Notes: generated by a model not told the origin, from the sequence alone. A stretch of 58,269 nucleotides of DNA from Cylindrodendrum hubeiense (GCA_014621425.1 JAANBB010000250.1:1-58269); one strand, 5' to 3'; positions 35,723-48,100 are shown, counted from the first letter of the stretch. Numbers and translations are program-made.

Positions 35723-37216
35723 TTATCTGGCACCATAGTAAACGCCAGGTGGAGGTTCATTATCGGCGAGTTGATGTCCAGGTTCTGCTTGCATCGGCTG
35801 GCCAGGTCCATTGTCCCCGTACCCCCATGCCGGGTATGAATAATTGGGGTGCTGTGGTGGCTGCTGGTGTTGGCTCCATGCCCCAAATGCCGGTGGCGGG
35901 CCTGCTCCCGCTGGTAGGGGTCCCGGAGGTTCCATACCAGGGCCTACGCTCGTTTCCATCCCCGGAACTGCCACTCCCATGGATGGGGTGTACACGTCAG
36001 AAAGGGTAGATGCCCTACGGTCAAATTGTCGACCTTGGGGTCCCGGAGGATATTGTATGGGGTGGTGGCTCGCTAGAGGCTCGCCTCCGTAAGACATCGA
36101 GCGAACAGGCGGCGGGTAATTTCCCCAAGGCATGTCTCCTCGAGACCCTGGTTCCGAGCCTCCGGACGTCCACGTAGCCGATGGGGGTGCAGGGCCGAAT
36201 GGAGAGAACTGAGCACTCATTGGAGATTCCGGAGGATACCCTCGCCAAGTCGGGTTCAAATCTGCAGGTTTGGAACTTGGGCTTTGGCTTTCGTCTGTCG
36301 GGATCCAGTTTGCTCCCGGTTGGCCTCCAAAGTCAAATGATCGATTGGTGGACGATCCCAAGGGTGCTTGACGCAGAAAGTGTCAGCAGCCTGTCTTTTG
36401 TCACCAAGAGTAATTGATAACTCACCTTTCGCTTCAGGGGGAAACACCTCGGCACTAGTAGACTTGATTGTAGGCGGCGGTACGTTTGTCATTTGTTGCG
36501 GTACGGGGCTAAACGATTGGCTCCCTGACAGCTCTGCAAGGTTCCCGCTCGATGTTGCTGGGGACAACGAGGCCGATGGTCCCTTTGGTCCTGTCGATGA
36601 CCTTGGTGTCTGCTTGCCTCGAGAGTCTGTTGGCGGAGGCTGGTCGACAGGATAGAAGCTGCATTCTTTCTTCAATCGAATACAGTTGGCGCATCGATTT
36701 TGACTGTCATTCGACTCAGGAACGCATCTGATCTTTCGTCGTCGACAGTGACCTTGATGCGAGGTTCAGCATAATGTACGGAATGATTCCACTCCTAGAA
36801 ACCTACCACAAGCAACCGACGTTCGATGGTAGCCGAGTTTGTTTCTCTTCTTCTCTGCTGAAATCCCCAGCTGAGATTGTTGATGATGCAGCTCAGAGCT
36901 TGACGACTGCGACGGCCTGGCACCTGGCGTCGAGAAAGACCCTTTCAAAGTTAACTCGGCATCCTTCCAAGGTATGGGAGGGGTCCTAAATGTTCGTCAT
37001 ACCGATGGAGGAAGGAGGCTGCGGAGTCGTGTGGTACGTGGGACCGTATGCTGGGTGCGACATGTCCATCTCAGCACCGAGAGGAGGCAGCGGGGGATAT
37101 TGGTATGACATGATCGAGGTCATGGGCTCTGCTGGTGACAGGTTGTCCGTCCACGAATTTCCAGAACCTAAAAGCTGGTGTTTTGAATACACAGGCAGGG
37201 AAACAGTGACGGCCAT
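35723..37216 (-). CDS. Zn2Cys6 transcription factor with Pro/Gly/Tyr-rich tail
   Basis: DNA-binding regulator of 442 aa, four exons: 37216-37038, 36985-36807, 36752-36426 and 36366-35723. The zinc cluster is complete only after splicing: C119 ends exon 2 and GHCRRRKIRC continues in exon 3, giving cysteines 119, 122, 129, 140, 143 and 150 (C-x2-C-x6-C-x10-C-x2-C-x6-C), followed by a KKECSFYPVDQ segment. A basic stretch (EKKRNKLGYHRTSVA) precedes it. The N-terminus and the last 200 residues are low complexity, rich in Pro, Gly, Tyr, Met and Gln, with no fungal-specific middle domain, so this is one of the compact regulators of the class. Intron 1 (52 bp) was placed with a GTACCA donor because it alone restores frame. 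Target genes unknown. Confidence 0.88.
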
Positions 37217-40200
37217 GGAAGAGGATTCAGCTGCACTCCTAAGGGCGCTTGATGATCAGGACGTTGAGAGTCAGGCCCTAAACAAGCTGAATGACCAGGC
37301 ACAACCTAACGCCGGGTGGCAAAATCTGATCCGTCTAGTACAAAGTGTATCCCTGACCCAGCACTGATTTCATATTAGAAAGGCAGGTGAGTCGTCAGTA
37401 TTGGGCGGCGATGCAAGAACTAGGGAAGCAACCGTGCCCTATGGTCGCAGGATGCAAGACAGAAAGGCGGGCGACAGATGATACTGGGCCAATCGAGGGG
37501 ACGCGAGGAGCTCTTCGTGGCAGTGGTACCCTGGTAGGAGAGTTCAAAATGGCAACTCGACTGGCTCTTCCTTCACTCCAGCTAAAACCGAGGTCAGCGG
37601 CAAGAGGCATGCGCTGGAAGGATGCTTGCGGTATGTTTCGGAGGGGGGGAGAAGAGGTGGGAAGATATGGTTTTCACGGAGGGATGAGGGTTGGGACCAA
37701 ATACAAATGGCCGCAGCAAAGCCATCCAGTCCAGGCGGTCCTCCGTGAATATTTGAATCCTGTGCCTGGGGGAGATCGACTTCTAGCGCCAGTCCGAGTC
37801 AAGGAGCCTACATAGTACACCGTCAACGATGGCGGGCGGCAGCTAAGCCTGCGGACCGGGGAGGGGTGTGAACAGCGCGTGTCCATGGGTCAACGTACCA
37901 GCCAGCACGATCAGCTCTGTGGGTATTCACCGCTTAGTACTGACGACTAAAATGGGTGGATAACGAGTGGACGGTGACGGAGAGTTGGCGTTGGGCGCCA
38001 CCGACTGGTAATATCGGTTGCCGCCAGTTAGCTGATGACCCGGGCGTCTATCGAGAAGCCAAAGATCGACAATTCCCTGAACTCTGTTGTATTATTTTTT
38101 TCGTTTCTTCTCCTGAGCTCTGGAGGTGGCACCAGACAATGTGAGCAATCTCCAATGGGAGACACTCTGTTCCTCGATCCGAAGCGTGCGGTGGCAGCAA
38201 CGGTGACGAGCAGCCGAGACGCCCCTAAGTCGGAGCATTAGATGTGGCTGGTAGACATGCATAGCAGTCCACCTCGGGGAAGACGAAAGAACGGGGGGGG
38301 CGAAAATAGCCATGAGACTTCAGAGGCGCTGAGGAATGATGGGTCACCAGACAACCTTGACAGCTAAGGCCTACGGAGAGATTGCCGAGGCTGAAGGCCA
38401 ATGTCATCCATCGAATTGGTCAATACGTACAATTGTACTCCGTACTTGTGAGATAAACCGAGGGATGGCCATGGGCTCAACGGGCAGAAGGGCCACGTCA
38501 GGAGCTAAATCATGCTACCCGCCCGGAGTAGTCTTCACGTAACCCAAGAGCGTTAGTTCTCCCAACGTTCCAGGTCGGGTAATGACTTTGTCGATTTAAT
38601 CCCCGGATCGTGCACTGCTGGGATCTTAGAATTCGCCAGCGCCCCGTTCTTCCATGAGGCCTCGTGGGAGATATGCTGCTGCCCCAATGCATGTGTGATG
38701 ACGGCGGTACAGGATGCATCAGGCCCTGATACGTTCGGTTGCGCCGCTGCAAGTCGGCATTTTTTCAATGGATGCATGAAGTACTCCGTACCGTACCAGC
38801 ACCGATGATCTACGACCATTGTACCCATTTCCACCCCATGCCCAAGCAGGCTCTGGTGCGTGTCCTCGGCGGTAACTTACCTGCAAAGGGGTGTGTGCAA
38901 CCCGGGGCAGTGTCCTAGTGGCCAACCATTTCCTCGAGCCCGGTCTGCAGCTCCCAATTGGGATCCTCATGTACAAGAGTGTCGGGTGATGAGTACAGGG
39001 ATTATTCCACTTACGGAGCAAGAAGGCTGTTGAACGGCGCAGTTCCTCTCGATGGTTGGTGTCTTTCAAGGGTAACTTGACAAAGGGCGAGCCGTAAAAC
39101 CTGTCCCACACATCAGTCGGAGACGGCGTTCAATCATTGTGAACAGGCGTAGGACTACATCGTGAATTGTACTTACAAGCACGCGTTGTCTCTTCCCTCC
39201 TCATTCCTTTTGAAGAGTGGGCGAGAGCATCAGATTTGGCTCCGCTTAACAATCAACAATCAAAGGAGACGAGATCCTAGCGCCTCCTCTGGTGGGAAAA
39301 AGCAACCCCGGTGCCCAAGCATTGTTTGTGCCGGGGCACAAGAATTCGTCGGCCAGCTACTGCAAGGTGCCGCCACTTTTTTCCTTTTTCCAATTGCTTC
39401 TTTGATTGTTGTGGAATTCTGACCCGGACGAGGCCCAGGCCTCAATCTCCTTTTCCCTTGTGAAACCTTGAAAAGAATTTCATGCCCTGAGCTTTGGAGG
39501 TTCATGGTACAGAGTACCGGTGTAAGCGTCTGGGGGCATGCCAGTACGTAGTCGATAATGGGGCCCATCTTGGACAATTGACTGCTGAAGAGACATCCCG
39601 GTTCAGCTGCATAAGGGAGGAGCAGGAAGCACCCGGTGCACAGGTAGATATCCGTAGCGTGCCCCAGGCCCGTTCATTTCATCATAGATTAGGTTCCGAG
39701 AGGCTATTAATGGTCCGTCTGTGCGTCGGCAAGGGTCTTCGTCTAGATTCCTTGGTGCTCACAGCTGGCTGAGCTGACCGTTGGCAGAGTACGGATTAGG
39801 GAGTACGTCTCTGCAAAATCATCATCAAGTCTGCAGTGCTGGAGTGCCTTTGCAGGCAAGGTGCCACCCAAGCAGGTGTCAGGCGTCAGGTGCAAAGCGT
39901 AACGGGGTACCTCCTTGGGCTGAGGAGCCCACGAGGCGTTGGAGGCTGTGTGGACGGGGGTTAGACTCCAGGGACCCCTGAAAGGGAGGTGATGCGCGGA
40001 GAGTCCCGTAATGTCTCTGAGGGCCAGATGTTGACTCAAAGGTGTTGCACGGCGTCAAGTTACCGAGGAGGCCGCACAGTTCATGTTGGCAAGATTGATG
40101 TGCATCCAAGATGGACAAGCCGAAGACGGGTTCCCCACATGCCCGGTTTCCATTTCCAGGGTGAGGCTGGTCTTGGAGATCGCGATCGGTGGGCGGCTTG

Positions 40201-40412
40201 CATTAAGGGACCCTGTGCGCTCTTGTCGACACCAGCGGGAGCGGACGCCTGCGGGATGTCTGATGGATGCAACGCCGATGGCCGTTGTCATGTGGACAAT
40301 GGAGCCCCAGCTGCAGCAGTCCAAATGGATCAGCATCCAGCATGTATGCACTCTTCAGCATACCAATCAGTGTCTAGAATGGCAACCCCCCATTCAGCAT
40401 CTCGCGGTCAGT

Positions 40413-40484
40413 CTCTGCGAATCACTCTGCGAATCACTCTGCAAGTCTCTCCACGAGTCTCTCCACGAGTCTCTCCGGGAGCAG
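40413..40484. repeat. 12-bp tandem repeat, 6 copies
   Basis: Copies 1-2 are CTCTGCGAATCA, copy 3 is intermediate (CTCTGCAAGTCT), copies 4-5 are CTCCACGAGTCT and copy 6 is degenerate, so the array shows a stepwise change of the unit. Confidence 0.9.
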
Positions 40485-41077
40485 GCGGACTAGCTGCGTC
40501 CGGGGCCCTTATGAAACTCCCCCGGCCTTCTGACGAGTGCCTGCGAACGGCGGCCGCGACTGGCGCCTGGAAGGGGAGAGCGGAGCTGCCATTGGCGAGG
40601 TTAGAGTCGCGACGCGGCGAACAGCTTCGCGAGTGATGAGTGAGGGTCCGTCACTCGGGAAATCGGACTCCCGCATCTGCACGTGCCATGCCGTGCCCTG
40701 AGCTCCCTTGGCTCCACCTCGGGAGCTCCCAAAAAGCCCCCACCGGCGGTGACCCACCGCCCACATTAGGAGATTTCCACACCACGACTACCGGCGTCCC
40801 TAGAAGCGACCGGCCCTGTAAATTGCCGCCACGCCCGCACCCCCCCCCCCCAAGACCCTCATGGAGCACAAGAGTGGGAGCTCCAGCTCAAAGTCATCTT
40901 GTCCTATCGCACACCGCGTGGTACGTGCTTGTATTTGAGTCCCGGTGGCGAACTCTCGGTCGACCAGCTGATCAGCCAGCCCGGCAGATATGTCCGGGAA
41001 TCGGCACACGGGTCACCAAGATGGTGGCCATTTAGAGAGGACAATGGAGGGAAAGAGAGAGAGCGCAGGCTACGTAT

Positions 41078-41113
41078 GACCCAAGCTACGACCCAGGCTA
41101 CGACCCAGGCTAA
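41078..41113. repeat. 12-bp tandem repeat, 3 copies
   Basis: Unit GACCCAGGCTAC, one mismatch in the first and last copies; shorter GCTACGAC pieces continue to about 41130. Confidence 0.88.
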
Positions 41114-43621
41114 AGCTACGACCTACGACGCTCAAGCCGCCTCTCCCTTCCAGTATCGCGGAGAATGGCACTGTCACAGACGCACTGTCACAGGCGCACA
41201 ACGTTCCCTCTGCCCGCAGCTCGATGTCTAGACAGATGTTCGTGCGTCGCCACGAGAGATCCCTGGGGCTGCGGCTGGGATGTGATGCACGTCCCAGCCG
41301 TCAGTCAGTCCCTGGACGGCTCTATTATCCAGCCCGGCTGACCCAACACTGGCGGGGCTCCCGTTATAGACTCCCCGAGACGCCCTCACGGCAGGCTTCG
41401 CTTTTACAGGGTGTCTCCTCAGCGCCTCTGTTACACTGCCTTGCCTCTGTCTCTCGACTGCCTTTGTTGGCGTTGATCTCACAGGTCTAACACCGCCACG
41501 CTGTAGAGGCGCCTCAAGTCATGTCTGTGCCTTGCTGACGAGCGACTGCCGTTTTCGGCTCCCAGCATGCATCAGTGCGCCAGCTCCGGCCTGTCCCGCT
41601 GCAACCTCCGCGATCCGTCTCCGCTGAGAGTTACATTAGGTCGTCTTCAGCTCTGAAAATCCCCCGGCATGTGCCCCTATAGAGCAAGGCCCTCCAGTGA
41701 TGGTAAACACACCTCTCTGCAACTTACCCAACCTGCCCCAGCCTTGCGGGGTATGGGCTAGCCGCGAGTACACTAGAACATTGACTCTTAGTACACCGGT
41801 CATGGGCGATGTCCATCTCCCTCTTACGAGCCGGCCATTCACACATTCACGATACGCAGCAGCGACTCCGAGGACACGCTTTGAGAGACGTCACAATCAC
41901 ACGAGTCGCACCTGGTGTCGTCACAAGATGTCGTGTGATCGGGATATTGGCCATGTCATTGAAATGCACCCATAGGTTCTCCATTTATCACCGTTTCTTT
42001 TTTGGTTCTTCCCGTGCGCCGACCTGAACACAGGGTCACCGGGATGAAATAGTGTCAACTTGCCCCAGATCCTCTGGCAAGACAATTGAGCCTTGCTTGT
42101 CTTCCTCGCTCGTTTATTCCCCCCGGCTCTTCAGTTACTCAGCATGTCACTGCGAGCTCAACGAGCGCGCTACTAGCCGGCCCATCTGATGAATATATTC
42201 GGCAATCATAGCATCTTCTCGACGCGATGGGTTCACATATCCCCCTACATGGGGTCGGGCAGAAGCGAAGCACATAGAACAGCGCATCGCTTCAAGTATG
42301 GTCCCGGTGCTGCTGTTCGATATTAGGGCGCGGTTATTCGAGGACCTATTTGCCAGGATTGTATATTTTCCCGGTGAGACACCCAGCTATCCACACTATG
42401 TACCCACGTCACATTCCGCCCCCTATGAGCACTCGAGCATCTCTTCTCGTTTGGGCAAGGCGAGTCATTTAAATCCATGGCCAACAAAAAATATCAAAAG
42501 AAATTGCCGCCAGGCAATGAGAAGGCGCCAAAAGCTGGCCACTTCCTCAGCCAAGACATTTGCGGGGCACCCTTTCAACGACCGCACCCCACCGCTCCTT
42601 GCCGAAGACAAGGCCCGATCCACTGAATGTTTCGCGGGCCCACCAGTTCGAGTGGAGTTCCTACGCCTAACAGACTGGGACAGGATCTGCTAGCAGCGTT
42701 CGGAGCCTCCGATTTGCTCCAGGGTCCTCGGCGCGTTGTCCCTAATGGTTAATCTTGCCGATTGCGATCTGTGTTGCCAAGACCCCTCCCCCCCTGACCC
42801 CGAAACATTCACGTCCACCCATCACAGCGAGCTATTGCAACGTCGGTTAGCACCCTCAGCTAGCTATCAGCCTGCTCTCCCCTGAAACACCTCTCTTCAC
42901 GCGAACGCCAGGCCATATTTTTTCTAGCACGATTTCTAGTACGGGTTCTAGTACGAAGACATTAAGCGGCGGCGCTAGGCTAGTGTTCGATCTTGTCGTC
43001 GATACTGTCGATACTGTCACTAACAGCGTCGAGACGGCGGGTTACCCGTATGTGTTCAACTCGCGTGGACCCCTTCCATCATTCACATTCACATTCACCG
43101 GTGTGCTAAATTCTCGCTTGTCTGGCTGGCAACACAGTCCGCCACTTGGGAGGGGGGAGATGGAGCACAACATCTTTGCTTCTTTCTGCGAGTAACACGC
43201 TCAACCCTCCGCGAGTGGCCGGCTCTACCGCACCTGGGTGTCTTCGCCCCAATGCTCTCCCCCTCCGGGTCTCGCGACAACCAGCGGTCAGGCAGGGGTG
43301 GCATATCCCCATTGAGAGGTCGATGACATCGCTGTTGCAGGACGCGAGGAGTGGCCGAGGCCCTGTAACAGTGGGCTCTCATCGATGTGCATGCAGCCAT
43401 GGCTGCATCATGGGTGACGCCACGCCCGGATCGGAATTGGATCTCTGACCGCAAGCAACAAGCCTGGGCTGTCCCAGTAAAATTTCCGAGGGACCCTTGG
43501 ACCTTGTCAGGCTTGTGGCTCCATCCGCACCTAAGACAGGTCAAGCTTTGTCATTTTCTACATGTCACTTGCATTTTCAACAATTCAATGAGCACTCCGA
43601 CGTCATTCGTGCATCCAGGGT

Positions 43622-43659
43622 GGTGAGCTGCCAGGGTGAGCTGCCAGGGTGAGCTACCA
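43622..43659. repeat. 13-bp tandem repeat, 3 copies
   Basis: Unit GGTGAGCTGCCA(G), third copy with one variant. Confidence 0.85.
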
Positions 43660-43728
43660 CCACCAGCCCCGCAATCCACAGTCTTTCCAGCATAGCCGAC
43701 ATCGTCGTCGTTGTCCTCATTCGGAACC

Positions 43729-43757
43729 TCTGCTGCTCTGCTGCTCTGCTGCTCTGC
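43729..43757. repeat. 8-bp tandem repeat, 3.6 copies
   Basis: Unit TCTGCTGC, perfect copies. Confidence 0.9.
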
Positions 43758-45606
43758 ACTAGTCCTCAGCTTCAGCTACCGTCAGGTTTAGTGGGCGATC
43801 TTCTCCAAACTCGGTATCGATTCCAAAATTAGCCCCCACGTATTGCGAACCCTTTCCCCCCCACGCGAAAGCATCCAGACGATCTAGACCCGTGGAGAAT
43901 TCTCGAGACGGATGCCTGCATCGTCTTGTTCCATCATGGCTGCATCCTTGAGCAAGACACAACGGGTCGTCTGCGCCCAAGGATGCGTCACCCGTCGCCG
44001 CAACTGACTTCACCGTCTCATCTCCAGTCTCAACCCTCCGTGTCATGCAGCCTGCGGTTGGACCTCTGGTCATCTCTCTGCCCTCATAGGCCACCCTCAA
44101 CCCTGACCAATCGTTACATGATTGTCTAGGGCCAGATGGCCAAGCCAACTTTACCTTCTTCTCGAATGGGGATTTGGTTTATACCAGACTAGCAATGCCC
44201 TTGTCTTGCGCCGTCCACGGGGAAGACGTCCCGGGATATGCAGGTACAGATGGGCTGGCATCAGAGGTTGACTGAAGACCAGGATCCCATCACTAGCGGC
44301 GCCACCGCCTATTAGTCCGTGAGTGCACATGTAGCGTGTCATAGATGCTGAAGCTCTCTGGCTTGAGGTTTATCGACGGCCACCACGTAAGAAACGTACG
44401 AGTTGCTTTCTTTTGGCCACACCGACACCACCGCCCGGATTTGTAGACCACGTAGATGAATAACGCAGAACCCTTGGGGAAACCAGTCAACAGCCAAATA
44501 TTACCAACCATCTTCACTTTGTACTACGAGGTACAAGTCTAGTCGAGGGTTGAAGTTTTAATGTGATGGGTCTGTGATATAGGGTAGGGTATAGGCGAAA
44601 TACCATGCCCTTAAAAGATCGACAAAATTAACCAATAATTACAGTAGATGTATTCTAAATTTATCGATCAGTAATAAAGTGATTTGGTATATCATATCGG
44701 ATGGTCATGCACACGTTATTATTCGACAGCATTTGCCCAGGAATGATATTGATTACCGGGATATATCGTGTATGTGATGCTAGCTTTCCCGCACCTAACA
44801 ATGCCACCAACCTACTAAGCTGCTAAAGTGATAATATAACCCAGAGATGCCACCGGCAGAGGCTACAGGCTGGAATATGCGATCATTCTATCAATGTTAG
44901 TGTGAGAATCGACTGGTTGATGTTGGCATTTCGGATGTCCAGCGAATAGAGACACTCCGGTATCGGTCTCATGGTCAGAATCAACACCATGCGAACAGAC
45001 ACGGAGCTGAAATCCCAAACCCGGCCGCTGAGAGAAGCTACGAGGTCGCAATGGACAGCCAGACATCGGAGTTCTCCCACCTGTTGCTCCTGCGCCCGAT
45101 GACGTCGCGTACCGACGCAGTGGTTAAGAATGATAACGCCACAAACACTACAGCCATGAGCCGCCCCACGAGGTTAGTGAAGCATTCCATTAAATAGCAT
45201 TGGCATAATCAATCAAGAAGGAACCCAAACACATCGCGTCCACAACGACTTCGTGGACTTTGGTAGGGCAAGATACGCACTGTCAAGGCCACACAAAATG
45301 GGTGGTCTCGCACAGTGCCTACATACCCCACTGTATAAAACACTGTGTGCCCCATTCCTTGCCACCAATGGATTTGTCGGCTGACTGGCGCCGAGTCTGA
45401 GGCCAAACTTCACCACCAGCAGATTGAACTTCAGAGAGCGCGGGAAGAACTGCAGATGAGGTGAAGGAAAGGCCGGTCTTCTTGTCTACCCTGAAACCCT
45501 TGACAAAGTCAGCGCCTTGCCGGTCGACACCGAAACCAGCCTGCCATCACGCCTGGCGAATGGCTCATCTCTCCCCTCGTCTCCGCCTTTCAACCCATGA
45601 TACGTC

Positions 45607-46916
45607 ATGAGCGACCTGCAACGAGCCTGGGCCAAGGCCAAGATGGGCATTCCGAACGACATGTTCAACGAAATGGACGAGGAAATGGAGACTGACCAGG
45701 TTTCCGAGTTACCGGAGCCAGTGGATGACGATTCCTCCTCAGCCTCGTCGGCCTCGTCCATGTCATCAACAGGCACAGTTATCCCGTCACCGAACCAGAA
45801 ACTGTTTGCTAGACCCCAAGGGTAGCATATCCCGCTGTATGGAATTGGGCCGAGACTGACGGAATGCAGATTTTCCCGAGGCAGGACCCTGGAGCAAATC
45901 CCATGGACAACCTACTTTGAGCGAGAGTTGTCGCTGAGGTCAGAAACCGACCCCGCAGTGGTCTACCATGCGTATCTCACATCGCCGGTGGATAAGGGGC
46001 CTCTGTTTGTGATGCATCACGGAGCGGGATCATCGGGACTCTCTTTTGCTGTGGTTGCTAGTGAAATCCGGAAACGGCTTTCCTCAGCAGGCATTTTAGC
46101 CATTGACTGCAGAGGCCATGGCTCGACAGTTTCTCCAGACGACGAAGACTTGGACCTCGGACTCGGCACCCTATCTTCAGATCTGTACTCTGTGATCCAA
46201 CTGACGAAGGCGGAAATGAATTGGAAAGGATTGCCATCGATAGTTCTCGTGGGACACTCTCTGGGCGGAGCTGTCATTACCGACCTGGCCAAGACGGGCA
46301 AGCTGGGGACATCTCTCCTCGGTTACACCGTGCTCGACGTGGTTGAGGGCTCTGCTATTGATGCCCTACAAAGCATGCACACATATCTTTCTACCCGACC
46401 GGTGGGCTTTGCCACACTGCAAGCTGGAATCGACTGGCACATCCGATCGCGGACGGTCCGCAACTCGGTGTCTGCTCGAACGTCGGTCCCCGCGCTCTTG
46501 GTGTTCAACGCGAACGTGGACCCGACCCGGCCTTGGAGATGGCGGACTAACCTGGGAGCGACACAGCCGTTCTGGGAGGACTGGTTTGTGGGATTGAGCA
46601 AAAAGTTCCTGGAGGCGAGAGGAGGAAAGCTGCTCCTGCTCGCCGGAACTGATCGGCTTGATACCGAGTTGACTATTGGCCAGATGCAAGGTATGGAATG
46701 CAAATCTTGTCCTCGTTCAAACTCTAGCGGCTTACACAGATGGCGACAGGGAAATACGCGCTGCAAGTCTTCCCGGAGGCCGGTCATTTCATTCATGAAG
46801 ATCTTCCCGAGAAGACTGCGGTGTCACTGGTGGACTTTTACCGTAGAAACGACCGGAGCGCCATGGTATTGCCGCCAAAGGTGTCGGAACTTATCAAGCA
46901 AGGGAAGAGGGTTTAG
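45607..46916 (+). CDS. PPE1: Protein phosphatase methylesterase 1
   Basis: Alpha/beta hydrolase that removes the C-terminal methyl ester from the PP2A catalytic subunit, 400 aa. Exons 45607-45821, 45870-46690 and 46750-46916. The N-terminus is acidic and Ser-rich. Conserved pieces: WTTYFERELSL, FVMHHGAGSSGLSFA (oxyanion region), AIDCRGHGST, the nucleophile elbow VGHSLGGAV with S202, LDVVEGSAIDAL, and the final LTIGQMQGKYALQVFPEAG, which continues into HFIHED and supplies the catalytic histidine; this last block forms across intron 2. The order and spacing match yeast Ppe1 and human PPME1. The distal acceptor at 46749 must be used; the nearer AG at 46739 would shift the frame (see findings). 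No functional link to the neighbours is evident. Confidence 0.95.
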
Positions 46917-48100
46917 AATGGCGACGGCTACTGATGGCATTGAAGAAGACTTGGTCTGGAGCGACTTGTCTTGCATCGGGTATCGGGTTTGCAGGCTGGC
47001 AGGCAAAACCATGTATCTTGTGCAAGTCTCGACTCCTTGGCTCTTGGCCTCGCATGGTGTGACACAGAAGCAATGCAGAGCTGGCACCGACATGGTTACA
47101 CGGTTACACAGAAACACGGCCCTTGCGTCTGCAACATGTCAGATGTGGCGTCGACACAGTCTCTATTGGTACCCTATTTACGAATAGAACGGCTGTTCTC
47201 CTGGCTATTGAATACGAGCTGGCTCCTATTGACGACTACAAACACAGCGATTGGCTGGTGGCGGCAGCCAGTCTTACATATATCAAATCAAGCCCGGGCA
47301 TCTTGCTCCGTATATGACAGCTCTCAGAGTCATTGTTTCACTTGTTCTGTACGGAGCACTTGGTCTCGGTTGGTGTAGCTCCCGCAGGCGTGGATAGTGG
47401 GTGGCGTCCAAGACCCCGGGCCGGGCTGTGACACTAGGCAGTATAGGGCGGTTGGAGTGTGTTGAAACAAGATCCGGAAAGGGTACTTTTTTTCCTTCTC
47501 GGTCTGCAACATTGCCGCTCGGGGATATGCTGCAAGTCTGATGATTCAGGCGGATAAATGTTGCTTGAGCTCCCCCTTGCGGATGTCCCAGTTCCAGGCG
47601 CTCGGATGCCGTGGATCGTCGGGCCGCCGCGGTCGTCAGGTCCAACTCCTGGCAAGCGTCCACGCAAGTGTCCAAGCACACCGTCCAAGCACATCGTCCA
47701 GGCAAATAGCCGGACGCTGCAAGGGAGTGGCGGCGCGGCGGCGCCATTGGCCCCGGATCGAAGACATGGCGCGGTTTGGCCGTGATAGTGTGACGGCCGA
47801 TGCCTGGCGGACCGTTTCTCTAGGGCGTTTCCGGGGTGTTGCGCCGTGGGCTTACACTATTTGCGCCTTGCCATCAGCTGCTTGCCATGCTATGTAGCTC
47901 CATTCCGGTAGCTCCAAAGTAACCTGCCGACTCATTAGGCCGGGCTGGTGACCAGTCTCGCGTATCCGGTACAAAGTATGGGGTACGAGTAGACAGTTCC
48001 AATTCATAACGGTAATTAAAACCTCCCCCTCATCATAATCTCAGACCCGTCCCGTTTCTCTCTCTATCCGGAATTGCTGCTGTCGCAAGAATCCCGCAAA
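46917..48100. other. Intergenic region upstream of the CFEM gene
   Basis: No gene supported. The open frame of the methylesterase's second exon runs on past its splice site into this region but is not coding. It contains the promoter and pyrimidine-rich leader of the CFEM gene. Confidence 0.55.

Larger units (their letters stand above)
37217..45606. other. 8.4-kb gene-free region
   Basis: I found no open frame with recognisable domains or believable exon joins on either strand. It contains several minisatellites (40.4, 41.1, 43.6 and 43.7 kb), copies of a GTACTCCGTAC motif, a CCCC run near 40.84 kb, and one markedly AT-rich island at about 44.56-44.87 kb. The first 600 or so bases should include the promoter of the minus-strand Zn2Cys6 gene. 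Confidence 0.55.

Noticed and set aside
29337..37216. Secondary-metabolite cluster around the LaeA-like methyltransferase and Zn2Cys6 factor
   Set aside because: No polyketide synthase, peptide synthetase, terpene cyclase, P450 or transporter is present near them.
36990..37815. Plus-strand open frames over the start of the second Zn2Cys6 gene
   Set aside because: They mirror the minus-strand exon or run through its promoter, and their translations have no recognisable features.
45928..47187. Single 419-codon reading of the methylesterase
   Set aside because: The last 160 or so codons come from reading through an intron and beyond; the spliced model restores the catalytic-His block and ends at 46916.
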